Shown here: piece after piece, positions 1 to 7,960 of the stretch | How the letters are laid out: each line of letters begins with the position of its first letter | Numbering within the stretch: the first letter of the stretch is position 1 | Source of the DNA: Lachnospiraceae bacterium | Lineage (GTDB): Bacteria > Bacillota > Clostridia > Lachnospirales > Lachnospiraceae | DNA length: 64,000 nucleotides | NCBI GenBank assembly: GCA_014804795.1 | Contig: JAAUZC010000048.1 | Location: 1 to 64,000 of the forward strand | Direction of reading: 5' to 3' | The notes under the pieces: model-generated | What the model saw: the letters and a program-made list of their open reading frames with translations, nothing else | Database searches by the model: none | What the model was told of the DNA's origin: nothing | Translations under genes and position numbers: made by a program

Positions 1-379
1 CTCCCGCAACAGAAAAAAAGCTCGAAAAGCGAAAAAACAAAACCGCAGAACCCATGAAGTGTCTTATTTTCAAGCATTTCAACAATTCCGCATTGTATCA
101 ATTTCGTTGTTGCGATGTTCTCATGTTGCTGCGGATAAAATACAAACAAACTTCCGATTATCATTTTGTTGAATACCATATTAACGATTGTACACTTTTT
201 AACAAATCCTTCTCGTTAATCGTTAATGGGGTATGCAGACTTCCACTTCTTGTACCAACCTTTGACACTGTTAGCTACTGCCATAAGACAAAATAAAAAG
301 ACCACACAATGTGATCTTGCTTAAACTCCCTCTATTTCTGTGACTTTTCGCCATGTCTACCCTCATTAAATTGTATCAA
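1..379. other. Stretch without a supportable gene
   Basis: No reading frame here has a ribosome site or a recognisable product. On the minus strand there is a short open stretch beginning ATGGCAGTAGC near 284 that ends after about 22 codons; it may be debris of the decayed restriction locus to the right, but I cannot identify it. An 80-codon plus-strand frame beginning at 54 is cysteine- and phenylalanine-rich, has no ribosome site and looks non-coding. Confidence 0.4.
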
Positions 380-1545
380 TCACGCAACTGCCTCATCAAG
401 GAATTTTAATCCTGCAATCTTCACTTGAAAAGCATTTAGTTTTGCCTTCTTTGTACGCTCTACTGTAATCTTTCTGATTTCATTAAACTCATTTTCAAGT
501 TCATCCATGAACAGCGGATTGATAACCTTATGAATGTTTTCGATAGAAGTATAGTGCATTCCGCCACTTCTACGTGTCTCCGGATTTAAGGTGCTTTCAA
601 ATACCGCGCCGAAAATAGTCGGACTTATTTCTGACCAGTCAAAATCTGCGCTCGCTTTCTTCAAGAGCAGACTTTTAATTTCTTCAGTAAAAGGCGGTAT
701 CTCTATTGTTTCATCTGCAAACAGACCACCATTAACATAAGGAAAAGCCGCAAGTTTTGGATTGTCTTCTTTCAAATACTTATCTCTATCCTCTATTCGT
801 GTGTCAAGAATCTTAAACAGTTCCACAAGCGCTTTTCTAAAACCATTAACAGGAATATCTTTCAAATAGTCATGGAACATCATGTGTGAACCGAAAATGC
901 CTGCATCTTCTGCATATAAGCAAAATACAAGTCGTACACATAAGGCATTTAAACTTTTGTATGATTGCTCATCAGGCTCTTTATACTGCACTATTAATTT
1001 GTCATAGAGAACACCTACAATTTCCCCTGCTTTGACGGAGATTTCCATTTCACGGGAAAGTTCCTTTACATCTTCTTTGAACATGAAATCAAATAAAGGA
1101 AGCTTATTTCGCAGTTCTTCAAGCAAAACTACCACAGGCGGTTCGCTCGGCCTATTCATATCATGAATTTCAAAAGACTTAAAATTACAGGTCACAATCC
1201 ATAACGGCGTTTCATTCGGTATCATCCATTGCGCATAATTGCGTGCCTGCTCAAAAGGCGTACGTTGGCTTCCGTCTGACTGTGACATTTTCCTGCCCAA
1301 GTCTTTATCTATACTTTTTTGTTCTATTAAAACCCGTGTTTCCGGTATATAAACGTCAATAAATTTGGTTTGATTATCCACTACTACGCGCTTTTCAAAA
1401 ATAATCTTTTGTGTAACATTTTCAATTCCTAAAACATTCCTAAGAAATTCAATCCAAAATCTTTGGCTATCACTTTTCTCATCCCCTCGCCGCGCCAGTC
1501 ATTGTAAAACTTTGTCGCAGCAGTTCTCTTTTCTGCATCGGTCAT
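380..1545 (-). pseudogene. MmeI/YeeA-like type IIL restriction-modification gene, N-terminal remnant
   Basis: The translation resembles the N-terminal nuclease and helical spacer part of MmeI-type bifunctional restriction-methylation enzymes. The natural ATG is at 1545 and encodes MTDAEKRTAATKFYNDWRGEG. One base is then missing from a G run (plus-strand C4 at 1483-1486), which shifts the frame; the remainder continues in another frame as GDEKSDSQRFWIEF and on to 380. A D...ExK nuclease signature (FIDVYIP then VLIEQK) lies close after the shift, and the family's HYTS segment before the methyltransferase domain is present near residue 280 of the second frame. The frame ends at FLDEAVA-stop, exactly where methyltransferase motif I (FLDPACG) should begin, so the catalytic methylase and target-recognition parts are gone. 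The frameshift and the truncation together make it very likely inactive. No methylase remains in the window. Confidence 0.8.
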
Positions 1546-2043
1546 AACATACCTCGTTTTTGATAACACATCCCAAAAATTGTCACTTATACTTTATCAC
1601 AAATACAATGAAAAATCAGCAAAAATTTCAAATTATTGCGATTTGCATATTGAGTATTTATATGTAAATATAGAGCAAGTTTCGCCTGAGCAACTCAAAA
1701 CTCACTTCGTGGTCTTTGAGCTACTCAGTCTAACTTGATGGGAATCCCACCCCCATATCCTCGTACGGGCATATTCTTACAAATATGCATTTCTGGATTC
1801 CATCAAAACATGTGCAGAGTAACAATACAAAGTGGTTTTATTATGAGAAAATAAGATTAAGAATTGGAATCCTTAACTTAGAAAATGAATCATTTGAATG
1901 AAAGAGCTTTACTTCCGTTTTTGATGCATAGTACGGAAAAAAATTTTTGTATTTTAACCTATTTTTAACAGGTACACAATTCCGAAAAGTGAGTTCTATT
2001 ATCAGACATCGTGAAACAAAAATGTATGGAGAAAACCAAAAAA
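1546..2043. other. Intergenic stretch, no gene; imperfect hairpin at 1688-1726
   Basis: About 500 bases without a convincing gene. An imperfect inverted repeat (GAGCAACTCAAA at 1688-1699 against TTTGAGCTACTC at 1715-1726) could fold as a hairpin. Short frames at 1841-2047 (minus) and from 1947 (plus) lack ribosome sites, and the plus one simply runs into the antisense of the next gene. The stretch separates the decayed restriction gene from the VTC operon. Confidence 0.4.
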
Positions 2044-2079
2044 GCACTATATATGGATATTTATCCCCATATACAGTGC
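2044..2079 (-). terminator. Rho-independent terminator of the VTC/DUF4956 operon
   Basis: A 13-bp stem with one mismatch (2044-2056 with 2067-2079) around a 10-base loop. Read on the minus strand it is followed by six T residues (TTTTTTGG). It lies 40 bases beyond the stop of the carbohydrate-binding gene and so closes the three-gene operon. Confidence 0.75.
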
Positions 2080-2119
2080 CTTCTCTTCTCTTTTTACAGT
2101 TGCCGACCTTTCCAAATAT

Positions 2120-3796
2120 TCAGTGCTTTATTTTTATTGCAATAAACAGACCAGTCAGCAGAACCAGTATAGAAATACCGGTCAGCGTCAATGTATCGGC
2201 CGAAATGCCGGAAGTTGAAATATCCTCCCGCATTGTCCGTCTGTCTGAAAAGTTTCCATTATCCGGCGATACCATCCTGCCGGAAAAGTTCTCCCCATCG
2301 GGTACATCCATTCTGTCAGGAAGTTCCCCTTTTTCAAAAGAAGCAGCATCATCCGACGGTCTCATATCCTTTTTATCTGTCGGCTCCGAAAACCCGGACA
2401 TTCCATCACCGCGTCTTCCGCCCCGCATGCCTCCAAACATTCCGGCCGGAGCAAAACCGGAAGCCTGCACATTATCGATCGTAAGCTGCTCTTGCTCTTC
2501 CCCGACCGTAATTTTGCAGACATCTCCTACTGCCAGCTCCGGTGCGCTGAGCAAGACAGAAGAAAAACTGCAGGGAATCTCCTCCGAAAGAATTTCTTTT
2601 CCGTCGGCATTCTCCAGACTTATCACTGTGCCCGCCTGTGCGGACGTATTATACATCAAAAACCCCTGAGGAGAAGCTGCGTCAAACCCTTCCGCCATCG
2701 CACTGCCGCCGCAGGCGATCACTGTGCCTCCGCTTATGATGCACTCGCCGCCGTTCTCACTCCCGCAATCAATTGCACAATTACTGCCGCCGTCCGAAAC
2801 ACTGATAAAAACCTTTCCGCCTTCCACATAAATACTGCCGTTGGAATCCAGACCATCCGCATCTCTTCCTGTGGAATTTACAATCCTGACGTCGCCTCCC
2901 GTGATGCGGATAACAGAATTTTCACCGCTTCCGCTGGCGTTGATTCCGTCATCAGTTGACATAATGTCAACCTTTCCGCCGGCAATCGTAATATCTACGG
3001 CTTCCAGTCCTTCATAACAGTCCGAAATCACAATATTTCCGGATTCCACATAAAGAGAAGCTGTCTCATCATCATTTGATACCGTAATGCCGTCATCCCC
3101 GGCAGAGATGGAAACCGCGGCATTTCGAATCCGGACACTGTCATTAGCATGAATCCCGTCCTGCACCGCACTGATCGTAATATCACCACCGTTGATCACC
3201 AGATCATCATTACATACAATTCCATGCTCATACGCAGCATCTACCACAAGGTTCCCGGTTCCGTTGATCGTCAAGTCATCCCGGGAATAAATCGCTCCGT
3301 CCACACCCGTATTGACAGCCTCCTCACCGTACTGTTCACCGGATGAAATCCTGTTTTCCGTGCCGTCTTTCAATGTCAGAAATACTTTGTCCGCCTGCTC
3401 CACCCGAATAGCCGCATCATCATCGGAGTGGATCGTCACGCCATTCAGAAGAATCCATACTCCGTCGCTTTTATCCGCATCTACTATAACGTTCCCATTT
3501 GTGAGCTCTCCGGTCAGTACATAGTACCCGCCATACGCAATACAGACGTCACCCTCATAAATATATGCTCCACTCCCGTCTACCCTGCTGCCTTCGTCGG
3601 ACAGCGCTATCTTTGTGGCAGAGGCGGTATCCCAGTCGGCATCCGGATCGTTTACTGTCGATATATTGCTGTCCGCTTCCCCACTCATGGCGGCCGCAGC
3701 CTCAGACCCTTTTCCATGCGCAAGAAAGGCCGTAACCACAACAGACAGAATGATGGAAACAATGCAGATCATGTCAATCCTCTTATGTGTTGACAT
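2120..3796 (-). CDS. Beta-helix carbohydrate-binding surface protein (Cthe_2159-like, DUF4353 family)
   Basis: 558 residues, secreted and membrane-anchored. An N-terminal hydrophobic segment (residues 8-25) acts as signal or anchor. A long region of short Asp/Gly/Asn-rich repeats follows (for example DGVWILLNGVTIHSDDDAAI, GDDGITVSNDD, STDDGINASG), typical of right-handed beta-helix proteins of the Cthe_2159 family, which bind polysaccharide and calcium. Near residue 455 comes a Gly/Met/Arg-rich stretch (FGGMRGGRRGDGM), then a charged linker and a C-terminal transmembrane helix (about 535-555) ending IKIKH. The start has a strong AGGAGG site. It is third in an operon behind VTC and DUF4956 genes, a grouping seen in other Firmicutes. 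I infer a cell-surface role; the link to the polymerase is unproven. Confidence 0.8.
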   Translation of the reverse strand: MSTHKRIDMICIVSIILSVVVTAFLAHGKGSEAAAAMSGEADSNISTVNDPDADWDTASATKIALSDEGSRVDGSGAYIYEGDVCIAYGGYYVLTGELTNGNVIVDADKSDGVWILLNGVTIHSDDDAAIRVEQADKVFLTLKDGTENRISSGEQYGEEAVNTGVDGAIYSRDDLTINGTGNLVVDAAYEHGIVCNDDLVINGGDITISAVQDGIHANDSVRIRNAAVSISAGDDGITVSNDDETASLYVESGNIVISDCYEGLEAVDITIAGGKVDIMSTDDGINASGSGENSVIRITGGDVRIVNSTGRDADGLDSNGSIYVEGGKVFISVSDGGSNCAIDCGSENGGECIISGGTVIACGGSAMAEGFDAASPQGFLMYNTSAQAGTVISLENADGKEILSEEIPCSFSSVLLSAPELAVGDVCKITVGEEQEQLTIDNVQASGFAPAGMFGGMRGGRRGDGMSGFSEPTDKKDMRPSDDAASFEKGELPDRMDVPDGENFSGRMVSPDNGNFSDRRTMREDISTSGISADTLTLTGISILVLLTGLFIAIKIKH

Positions 3797-3807
3797 AAGA
3801 TATCCTC

Positions 3808-3821
3808 CTATTCCAGTTCCG
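3808..3821 (-). repeat. Copy of CGGNACTRRAATAG pre-RBS motif
   Basis: Minus strand reads CGGAACTGGAATAG, directly abutting the GGAGG ribosome site of the carbohydrate-binding protein gene. It matches the motif before pgk at 13 of 14 positions. Confidence 0.6.
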
Positions 3822-3835
3822 CAGATTCCGTTGTT

Positions 3836-4507
3836 TTATCCCATATAATCCCCGTTATAGCTGACTAAAACGGCGCTGCCGACACCCGGCATCTCGGACA
3901 GAACATTGATAAAATCTGTATTATCACTCTTCAAACGAACTTCCACGGTCAGTTCCAGACTGCCTTTCTGCGCACTCTTGCTTTTGACTACGCAGCGCTC
4001 TGTCATGCTGTCAAGATATTCTTTTGCCGCGGTCTCGCTGTCATGCCCGTCGCATTGAATGACCACAATATACGGATTACAGTGGGACTTCCGATTCACA
4101 AAAACAAGAAGGATCACACCGATGATAACGCTGCCGATCACCGCCAGAGGAATCATTCCGGCCGCCAGCACGATGCCCACGGCAATAGACCAGAACAGAA
4201 AGGCAATGTCCAGCGGCTCTTTAATAGCGGTGCGGAAACGGACGATGGACAAAGCGCCCACCATTCCCAGAGACAGCACTACGTTGCTTGTCACCGCGAG
4301 AATCACCAGAGTAGTGATCATCGTCAGCGCAATCAGTGTGACGCCGAAGCTGGAGGAGTACATAACACCCTGATAAGTCTTTTTGTAGACTAAATAGATA
4401 AACATCCCCAGCCCAAAGGCAAGTGCAAGCGCAAGCACCATATCAAGAAGACTGACAGCAGTTACATTTTCAAGAAAACCGGATTTAAAAATATCGTTGA
4501 ATGTCAT
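3836..4507 (-). CDS. DUF4956 integral membrane protein
   Basis: 223 residues with about four transmembrane helices in the first 130 (residues 18-40, 50-75, 78-90 and 105-135), followed by a soluble C-terminal domain of about 85 residues. The central segment GMVGALSIVRFRTAIKEP is characteristic of DUF4956 proteins. Function is not established in the family. These proteins are commonly encoded beside VTC-domain proteins, which suggests a membrane partner, by analogy with the eukaryotic VTC complex in which polyphosphate is made and moved across a membrane. It lies 18 bases after the VTC gene, 39 bases before the carbohydrate-binding gene, and has a good AAGGGG ribosome site. Confidence 0.85.
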   Translation of the reverse strand: MTFNDIFKSGFLENVTAVSLLDMVLALALAFGLGMFIYLVYKKTYQGVMYSSSFGVTLIALTMITTLVILAVTSNVVLSLGMVGALSIVRFRTAIKEPLDIAFLFWSIAVGIVLAAGMIPLAVIGSVIIGVILLVFVNRKSHCNPYIVVIQCDGHDSETAAKEYLDSMTERCVVKSKSAQKGSLELTVEVRLKSDNTDFINVLSEMPGVGSAVLVSYNGDYMG

Positions 4508-4525
4508 AGTTGTTTACCCCTTTAC

Positions 4526-5221
4526 TCAACCGTATATACGGCATTGTGCATATTTTGAAAAAGCGGCGGCCCGCCGTCCGGGAAGAGTGACGGCATCTCT
4601 GATAATATCCGGCAGAAAGCTGTCCCATTTCACTTCCAGAATGATTGGGGCTTCCCCGGCGGGAATCGTGACACAGTCAGGCTTCAGAAAATCCCGACAG
4701 TTAAAACCCGTTCGGATATTATAGTCGAGCGTAACCCGCACATTACCAGGGGCAATATCTGAAATTTTTCCCGGAGCAAAAACAAACGGTTCCCTTATGT
4801 AATCCACAATGATCTTAGGGCGCAGTCCCTGTGTCCGCATTTTAGAATACAATTCACAGATCAGTTCCTCTTTACTGCCCGCCATCCAGTCCGTACAGCC
4901 GTTTACAATGTCCAGTGTCTGCATTGCCGTGAGAGACACACTCTGCTTTTTTCCAAGACCGCCTGCTTTACTTTTCTTTTCCAGACGAATAAAAGATGTA
5001 TCATCATTATAATAACGGATACGGAATTTTTCTCTGCGGCTTACACCATCCAGTTTTTCCCGCAGCGCTCTATCGGCGGCATTGTCGAAATACAGGCTTC
5101 GGATCACATATTTGCCGCAGACGGCATGGGGATCAGGTCTTGCCACCGCCCGCAGACGCTGCCGCAAAATAAGCAGGTCAGTCTCACTGATCTCAAATTT
5201 CCACTCATGTCGATAATCCAT
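4526..5221 (-). CDS. VTC domain protein (polyphosphate polymerase-like)
   Basis: 231 residues, almost entirely a VTC domain as in the catalytic tunnel of yeast Vtc4, which polymerises ATP gamma-phosphates into polyphosphate. It opens YRHEWKFEIS and carries the basic/acidic pattern of the tunnel family: YVIRSLYFDN, REKFRIRYY, LEKKSKAGGLGKK, IVDYIREPF and a late ILEVKWDSFLP. No transmembrane helix is visible, so it is probably cytosolic and recruited by the adjacent DUF4956 protein. An in-frame GTG sits immediately before the ATG; I take the ATG, nine bases after AAAGG. The annotation rests on recognised motifs; polymerase activity in bacterial homologues is assumed, not shown here. Confidence 0.8.
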   Translation of the reverse strand: MDYRHEWKFEISETDLLILRQRLRAVARPDPHAVCGKYVIRSLYFDNAADRALREKLDGVSRREKFRIRYYNDDTSFIRLEKKSKAGGLGKKQSVSLTAMQTLDIVNGCTDWMAGSKEELICELYSKMRTQGLRPKIIVDYIREPFVFAPGKISDIAPGNVRVTLDYNIRTGFNCRDFLKPDCVTIPAGEAPIILEVKWDSFLPDIIRDAVTLPGRRAAAFSKYAQCRIYG

Positions 5222-5365
5222 CACATATCCTTTCCATCTTCAGCCAGTAGCATTTTCAGGCCGCCGCTTTTTCCTACTCTGCCAAGTTTACATCCATTAT
5301 TTGTATGAAAAGTGAAGCTTTTGTGAAAATTTTGTGATTTTCGTTTCTTTTCCCTGCCGACCGGT

Positions 5366-5947
5366 CTAATAAACAATCTTGCTTCTGCCGTCTTTACGCG
5401 GTTTCTCCTGTGGATAACCGCCATCCACATAGCCTAGCAGAACAAAGCATCGGGCGATATAGTTCTCAGGAACGCCCCATTCCCGGAGCAAAGCCGTTCC
5501 GATCTCGTTGTCAAATGTTTCCTCTGCCCGCGCCACGATGCACGAGGAAATCCCCAACTCCGCCGCCATCAGAACCATATTTTCCGCACAGCAAAAAGCA
5601 TCCGGAATACTGTAAAGGAAATTCTTCTGTGCAAAGACAGCACAGACGGCAGGTGCGCCATAAAATCCGCTTTTTATAGAGGGATCATCTATAATACTGG
5701 GTTGTTCTTTGGAAACATAGCTGCCCGCCAGCCTGCTTTTGTCAAACCGGTTTAAGTTCATCCGGCCGATCTTCTCTGCCAGTGCAGCATCATGAATGCC
5801 TACGATCATACTCCGCTGACCGCCGCCCGCATTGGGCGCATATGTTCCCGCTTCAATGATCGTTTCCAGGTCGTCTTTAGAAATTTGCCTGTTCTGATAT
5901 TTCCGAATGGAGCGGCGATACTTCATCAGTTCCAACAGTTCCATCAT
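5366..5947 (-). CDS. Nitroreductase-family flavoprotein of the ACGX RiPP locus
   Basis: 193 residues, FMN-dependent nitroreductase fold. It opens MMELLELMKYRRSIRKYQ, the usual FMN-phosphate-binding start (RRSIRKY), and continues with APNAGGGQRS and a later MAAELGISSCIVARAEE segment. The start ATG overlaps the stop of the radical SAM gene (ATGA), behind an AGAGGTGG site, so the two are translationally coupled. Nitroreductase relatives act as dehydrogenases or reductases in several peptide maturation pathways (for example azoline oxidation). Here it probably carries out a redox step on the Cys-rich precursor or its modified form, but the reaction is unknown. Upstream frames extend to 5965; the coupled start is the better choice. 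Confidence 0.85.
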   Translation of the reverse strand: MMELLELMKYRRSIRKYQNRQISKDDLETIIEAGTYAPNAGGGQRSMIVGIHDAALAEKIGRMNLNRFDKSRLAGSYVSKEQPSIIDDPSIKSGFYGAPAVCAVFAQKNFLYSIPDAFCCAENMVLMAAELGISSCIVARAEETFDNEIGTALLREWGVPENYIARCFVLLGYVDGGYPQEKPRKDGRSKIVY

Positions 5948-6978
5948 TCCACCTCTTTCCAGCACTGTGGGTCAGCGCCATAAAAATCCCCGTGTACGCC
6001 GCTGGCCACTGCGGGACAGCCCCGACACCAGGCTAACAGTTCACATTTAAAGCATTTCTTAAATTTCTTATAATCTCTGTAAGCTTCCATTTCACATACC
6101 CACACATCGGCCAGCCTGTCCTCAAAGACGTTTCCCACTTTGCTATTCTGCACCCGGCGGCAGGCAAACACATCTCCGGTGGGCAGGATCGTCAAATGAC
6201 AGTTCCCGCAGTTGCACCCGCCATAGATCATGCCGTCCTTCACCCCCTCGGGAATCTTGAATGCACCGGTTTCGTACTCGTACAATGTCCAGAGGTGATC
6301 CTTTTTGTTAAAGTAGGTGTCGCACCCTGCCGCTTCATACTTCTTAAATTTTTCATCGCAGAGGGTCAGCAGTCTCCGGTACTCCTGAGGTGTCATGCCG
6401 GTGTCCTTTTCCCCGCCGGTGGGACAGTATCGGGCAAAGGCATAGACATCCACGCCATATTTTACCACAGTGTCTATAATATCAGGAATCTCCCTGATGT
6501 TGGTGCCGGATACAGTTGTCATAATGACACTGCGAATACCGGCGTTTTTGATGCAGGAAATCTTTTCAAGAGTACAGTCGAAAGAACCGGGCTTACGGAA
6601 CCAGTCATGTGTTTCCCGCATACCGTCCAGAGAAAGCTGATATTTTTGACAACCATAAGATTTTAACTGTTTGCAGATTTCATCGGTCAGGTGGAACGGG
6701 TTGCCCATGATAGTAAACGGAATATCCCGTTGTTTCAATTCCCAAAGCAGCCGCCAGAAATCAGGGTGAAGAATGGGATCGCCACCGGTGATATAAAAAT
6801 AAGGCAAACGATCATACACTTCGCACATATCACAACAATTGTCGATAACGTCCTGCATCTCTCTCCAGGTCATGGTGTTCAACTTTTTGCAGCTATCCTC
6901 CGAGAAGATATAACAGTGCTTACAACGCTGATCGCACTCATCTGTAATATGCCATTGAAAAGAAAAATACTGTTTCAT
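5944..6978 (-). CDS. Radical SAM/SPASM peptide maturase, ACGX system
   Basis: 344 residues. The radical SAM 4Fe-4S motif is C15-x3-C19-x2-C22 within ITDECDQRCKHCYIF, followed by ITGGDPILHPDFW, the SAM-contacting GGDP strand. The C-terminal third is a Cys-rich SPASM domain holding two auxiliary clusters (GGCNCGNCHLTILPTGDVFACRR, then KKCFKCELLAWCRGCPAVASG and a late PQCW). Such enzymes install thioether or other cross-links on ribosomal peptides. The gene directly follows the ACGX-repeat precursor and overlaps the nitroreductase gene, matching the three-gene arrangement described for ACGX-type systems. It has a strong AAGGAG ribosome site. The chemistry installed is unknown. Confidence 0.9.
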   Translation of the reverse strand: MKQYFSFQWHITDECDQRCKHCYIFSEDSCKKLNTMTWREMQDVIDNCCDMCEVYDRLPYFYITGGDPILHPDFWRLLWELKQRDIPFTIMGNPFHLTDEICKQLKSYGCQKYQLSLDGMRETHDWFRKPGSFDCTLEKISCIKNAGIRSVIMTTVSGTNIREIPDIIDTVVKYGVDVYAFARYCPTGGEKDTGMTPQEYRRLLTLCDEKFKKYEAAGCDTYFNKKDHLWTLYEYETGAFKIPEGVKDGMIYGGCNCGNCHLTILPTGDVFACRRVQNSKVGNVFEDRLADVWVCEMEAYRDYKKFKKCFKCELLAWCRGCPAVASGVHGDFYGADPQCWKEVE

Positions 6979-7052
6979 ATCGTGTTCTCCTTATAAAACA
7001 GCGTCGCCGGACAGCGACGCATTGAATATTTTACACTATTGTATTTGGAAAA

Positions 7053-7083
7053 TCCCCCGGCAAAGACCGACCTTGCCGGGGGA
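7053..7083 (-). terminator. Hairpin between RiPP precursor and maturase genes
   Basis: A perfect 11-bp GC-rich stem (7053-7063 with 7073-7083) and a 9-base loop, followed on the minus strand by only four T residues. It starts 11 bases after the precursor stop codon. It probably terminates most transcripts and lets a minority read into the radical SAM gene, giving much more precursor than enzyme, or it protects the short precursor mRNA. Confidence 0.75.
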
Positions 7084-7093
7084 TGATGCAGAG

Positions 7094-7270
7094 TTACTTG
7101 TCGCCGACGCCGCAGGCAGAACCGTAAGCAGCAGGCTCTTCTTCCGGCTTATCGGACGCCCCGCAAGCGGCAGGAGTCTCGACCGGCTTATCAGATGCCC
7201 CACAGGCAGCAGGTTTATCAGATGCACCGCAGGAAGAACCATTCCATTCAGACAGATTAGAAAGTGCCAT
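7094..7270 (-). CDS. ACGX-repeat RiPP precursor peptide
   Basis: 58 residues, starting MALSNLSEWNGSS at an ATG preceded by TTGGAGG nine bases away. An upstream in-frame TTG overlaps that ribosome site and is not used. After a short leader of about 13 residues there are four Cys-Gly-X units: SCGASDKP, ACGASDKP, ACGASDKP and ACGVGDK, separated by Pro/Glu-rich spacers (VETPA, EEEPAAYGS). Each core Cys is followed by Gly. Four identical-context cysteines are plausible sites for thioether or related bonds made by the adjacent radical SAM enzyme. No double-glycine leader site or dedicated exporter/protease gene is visible nearby, so processing and export are open. The peptide is too short for many gene callers. 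Confidence 0.9.
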   Translation of the reverse strand: MALSNLSEWNGSSCGASDKPAACGASDKPVETPAACGASDKPEEEPAAYGSACGVGDK

Positions 7271-7319
7271 AATATTTACCTCCAACTATGTTTGTCGAAC
7301 ATTTTCCGTTCGCTGCTTC

Positions 7320-7348
7320 ATCTTAACGTAGCTTTGGAACCAAAACAA
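7320..7348 (-). promoter_or_regulatory. Promoter of the ACGX RiPP operon
   Basis: Minus strand: -35 TTGTTT (7343-7348), 17-bp spacer, -10 TAAGAT (7320-7325), about 50 bases before the precursor start. The -35 is suboptimal, as expected for a regulated promoter. Confidence 0.5.
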
Positions 7349-7353
7349 GTGCG

Positions 7354-7381
7354 CACCTTTTTATTACTCAGTCACCTTTTT
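7354..7381. promoter_or_regulatory. Putative HxlR operator: direct repeats of CACCTTTTT
   Basis: Two exact copies of CACCTTTTT (7354-7362 and 7373-7381), 19 bases apart, sit between the -35 boxes of the two divergent promoters. Helical phasing of about two turns and the position fit binding by a dimeric regulator, most simply the divergently encoded HxlR protein. Confidence 0.4.
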
Positions 7382-7389
7382 GTAACCTA

Positions 7390-7418
7390 TTGCACAAATT
7401 TCTGTTTTACATTATGAT
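7390..7418 (+). promoter_or_regulatory. Promoter of the HxlR regulator gene
   Basis: -35 TTGCAC (7390-7395), 17-bp spacer, -10 TATGAT (7413-7418), 45 bases before the hxlR-type start. A good sigma-A-type match. Confidence 0.6.
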
Positions 7419-7462
7419 TTTAGTGTAATATTCTATTTTGAATCTATGAGGAGTTCACAAAG

Positions 7463-7789
7463 ATGTTGACAAAAGATGAAATGCCCATTTGCCCCGTGGC
7501 TACTACAGTGCAGATTATCGGCAGTAAATGGAAACTTCTGATCCTGCGCAATCTCATGCAGCAGCCCTGGCGTTTTAATGAGTTGAAAAAAGATCTGGAA
7601 GGTATCAGTCAAAAAGTTCTCACCGACAGTCTTCGCTCAATGGAGGCCGATGGTATTATTGATCGTACTGTTTATGCCGAAGTGCCGCCTCGCGTCGAGT
7701 ACTCTTTGAGCGAAATAGGTGAAACACTACGGCCGGTTATAAACGCAATGGCAGAATGGGGAGATAAATATAAGGGGCTCCTGAAATAA
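7463..7789 (+). CDS. HxlR-family winged-helix transcriptional regulator
   Basis: 108 residues, a full-length HxlR protein. It has the family's N-terminal cysteine (C10 in MPICPVATTVQIIGSKWKLLILRNL), the KDLEGISQKVLTDSLRSMEADGII recognition-helix region and a C-terminal dimerisation helix (VINAMAEWGDKYK). HxlR proteins often sense thiol stress or small electrophiles through the conserved Cys. It is transcribed away from the ACGX peptide operon with a shared 192-bp control region, and has a GAGGAG site before the ATG. I infer that it controls the RiPP operon and possibly itself; the effector is unknown. Confidence 0.9.
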   Translation: MLTKDEMPICPVATTVQIIGSKWKLLILRNLMQQPWRFNELKKDLEGISQKVLTDSLRSMEADGIIDRTVYAEVPPRVEYSLSEIGETLRPVINAMAEWGDKYKGLLK

Positions 7790-7960
7790 TTTTACTTTTT
7801 TCTCTTGCGAGCAAATAATATAAGAAATTTTATTTTCTTCCATATATACCAACCTTTTTATATATATAATTTTTGTTTCTTCCCATATTATAATATAAGC
7901 CCTATAAAAAGGAAAGAGGCCTCGGATTTAACTTCAAGACCTCTCTTGTATGTAATGGCA

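Noticed and set aside
2191-2959. Plus-strand frames opposite the carbohydrate-binding protein gene
   Set aside because: Composition and lack of ribosome sites mark them as shadows of a long, well-supported minus-strand gene.
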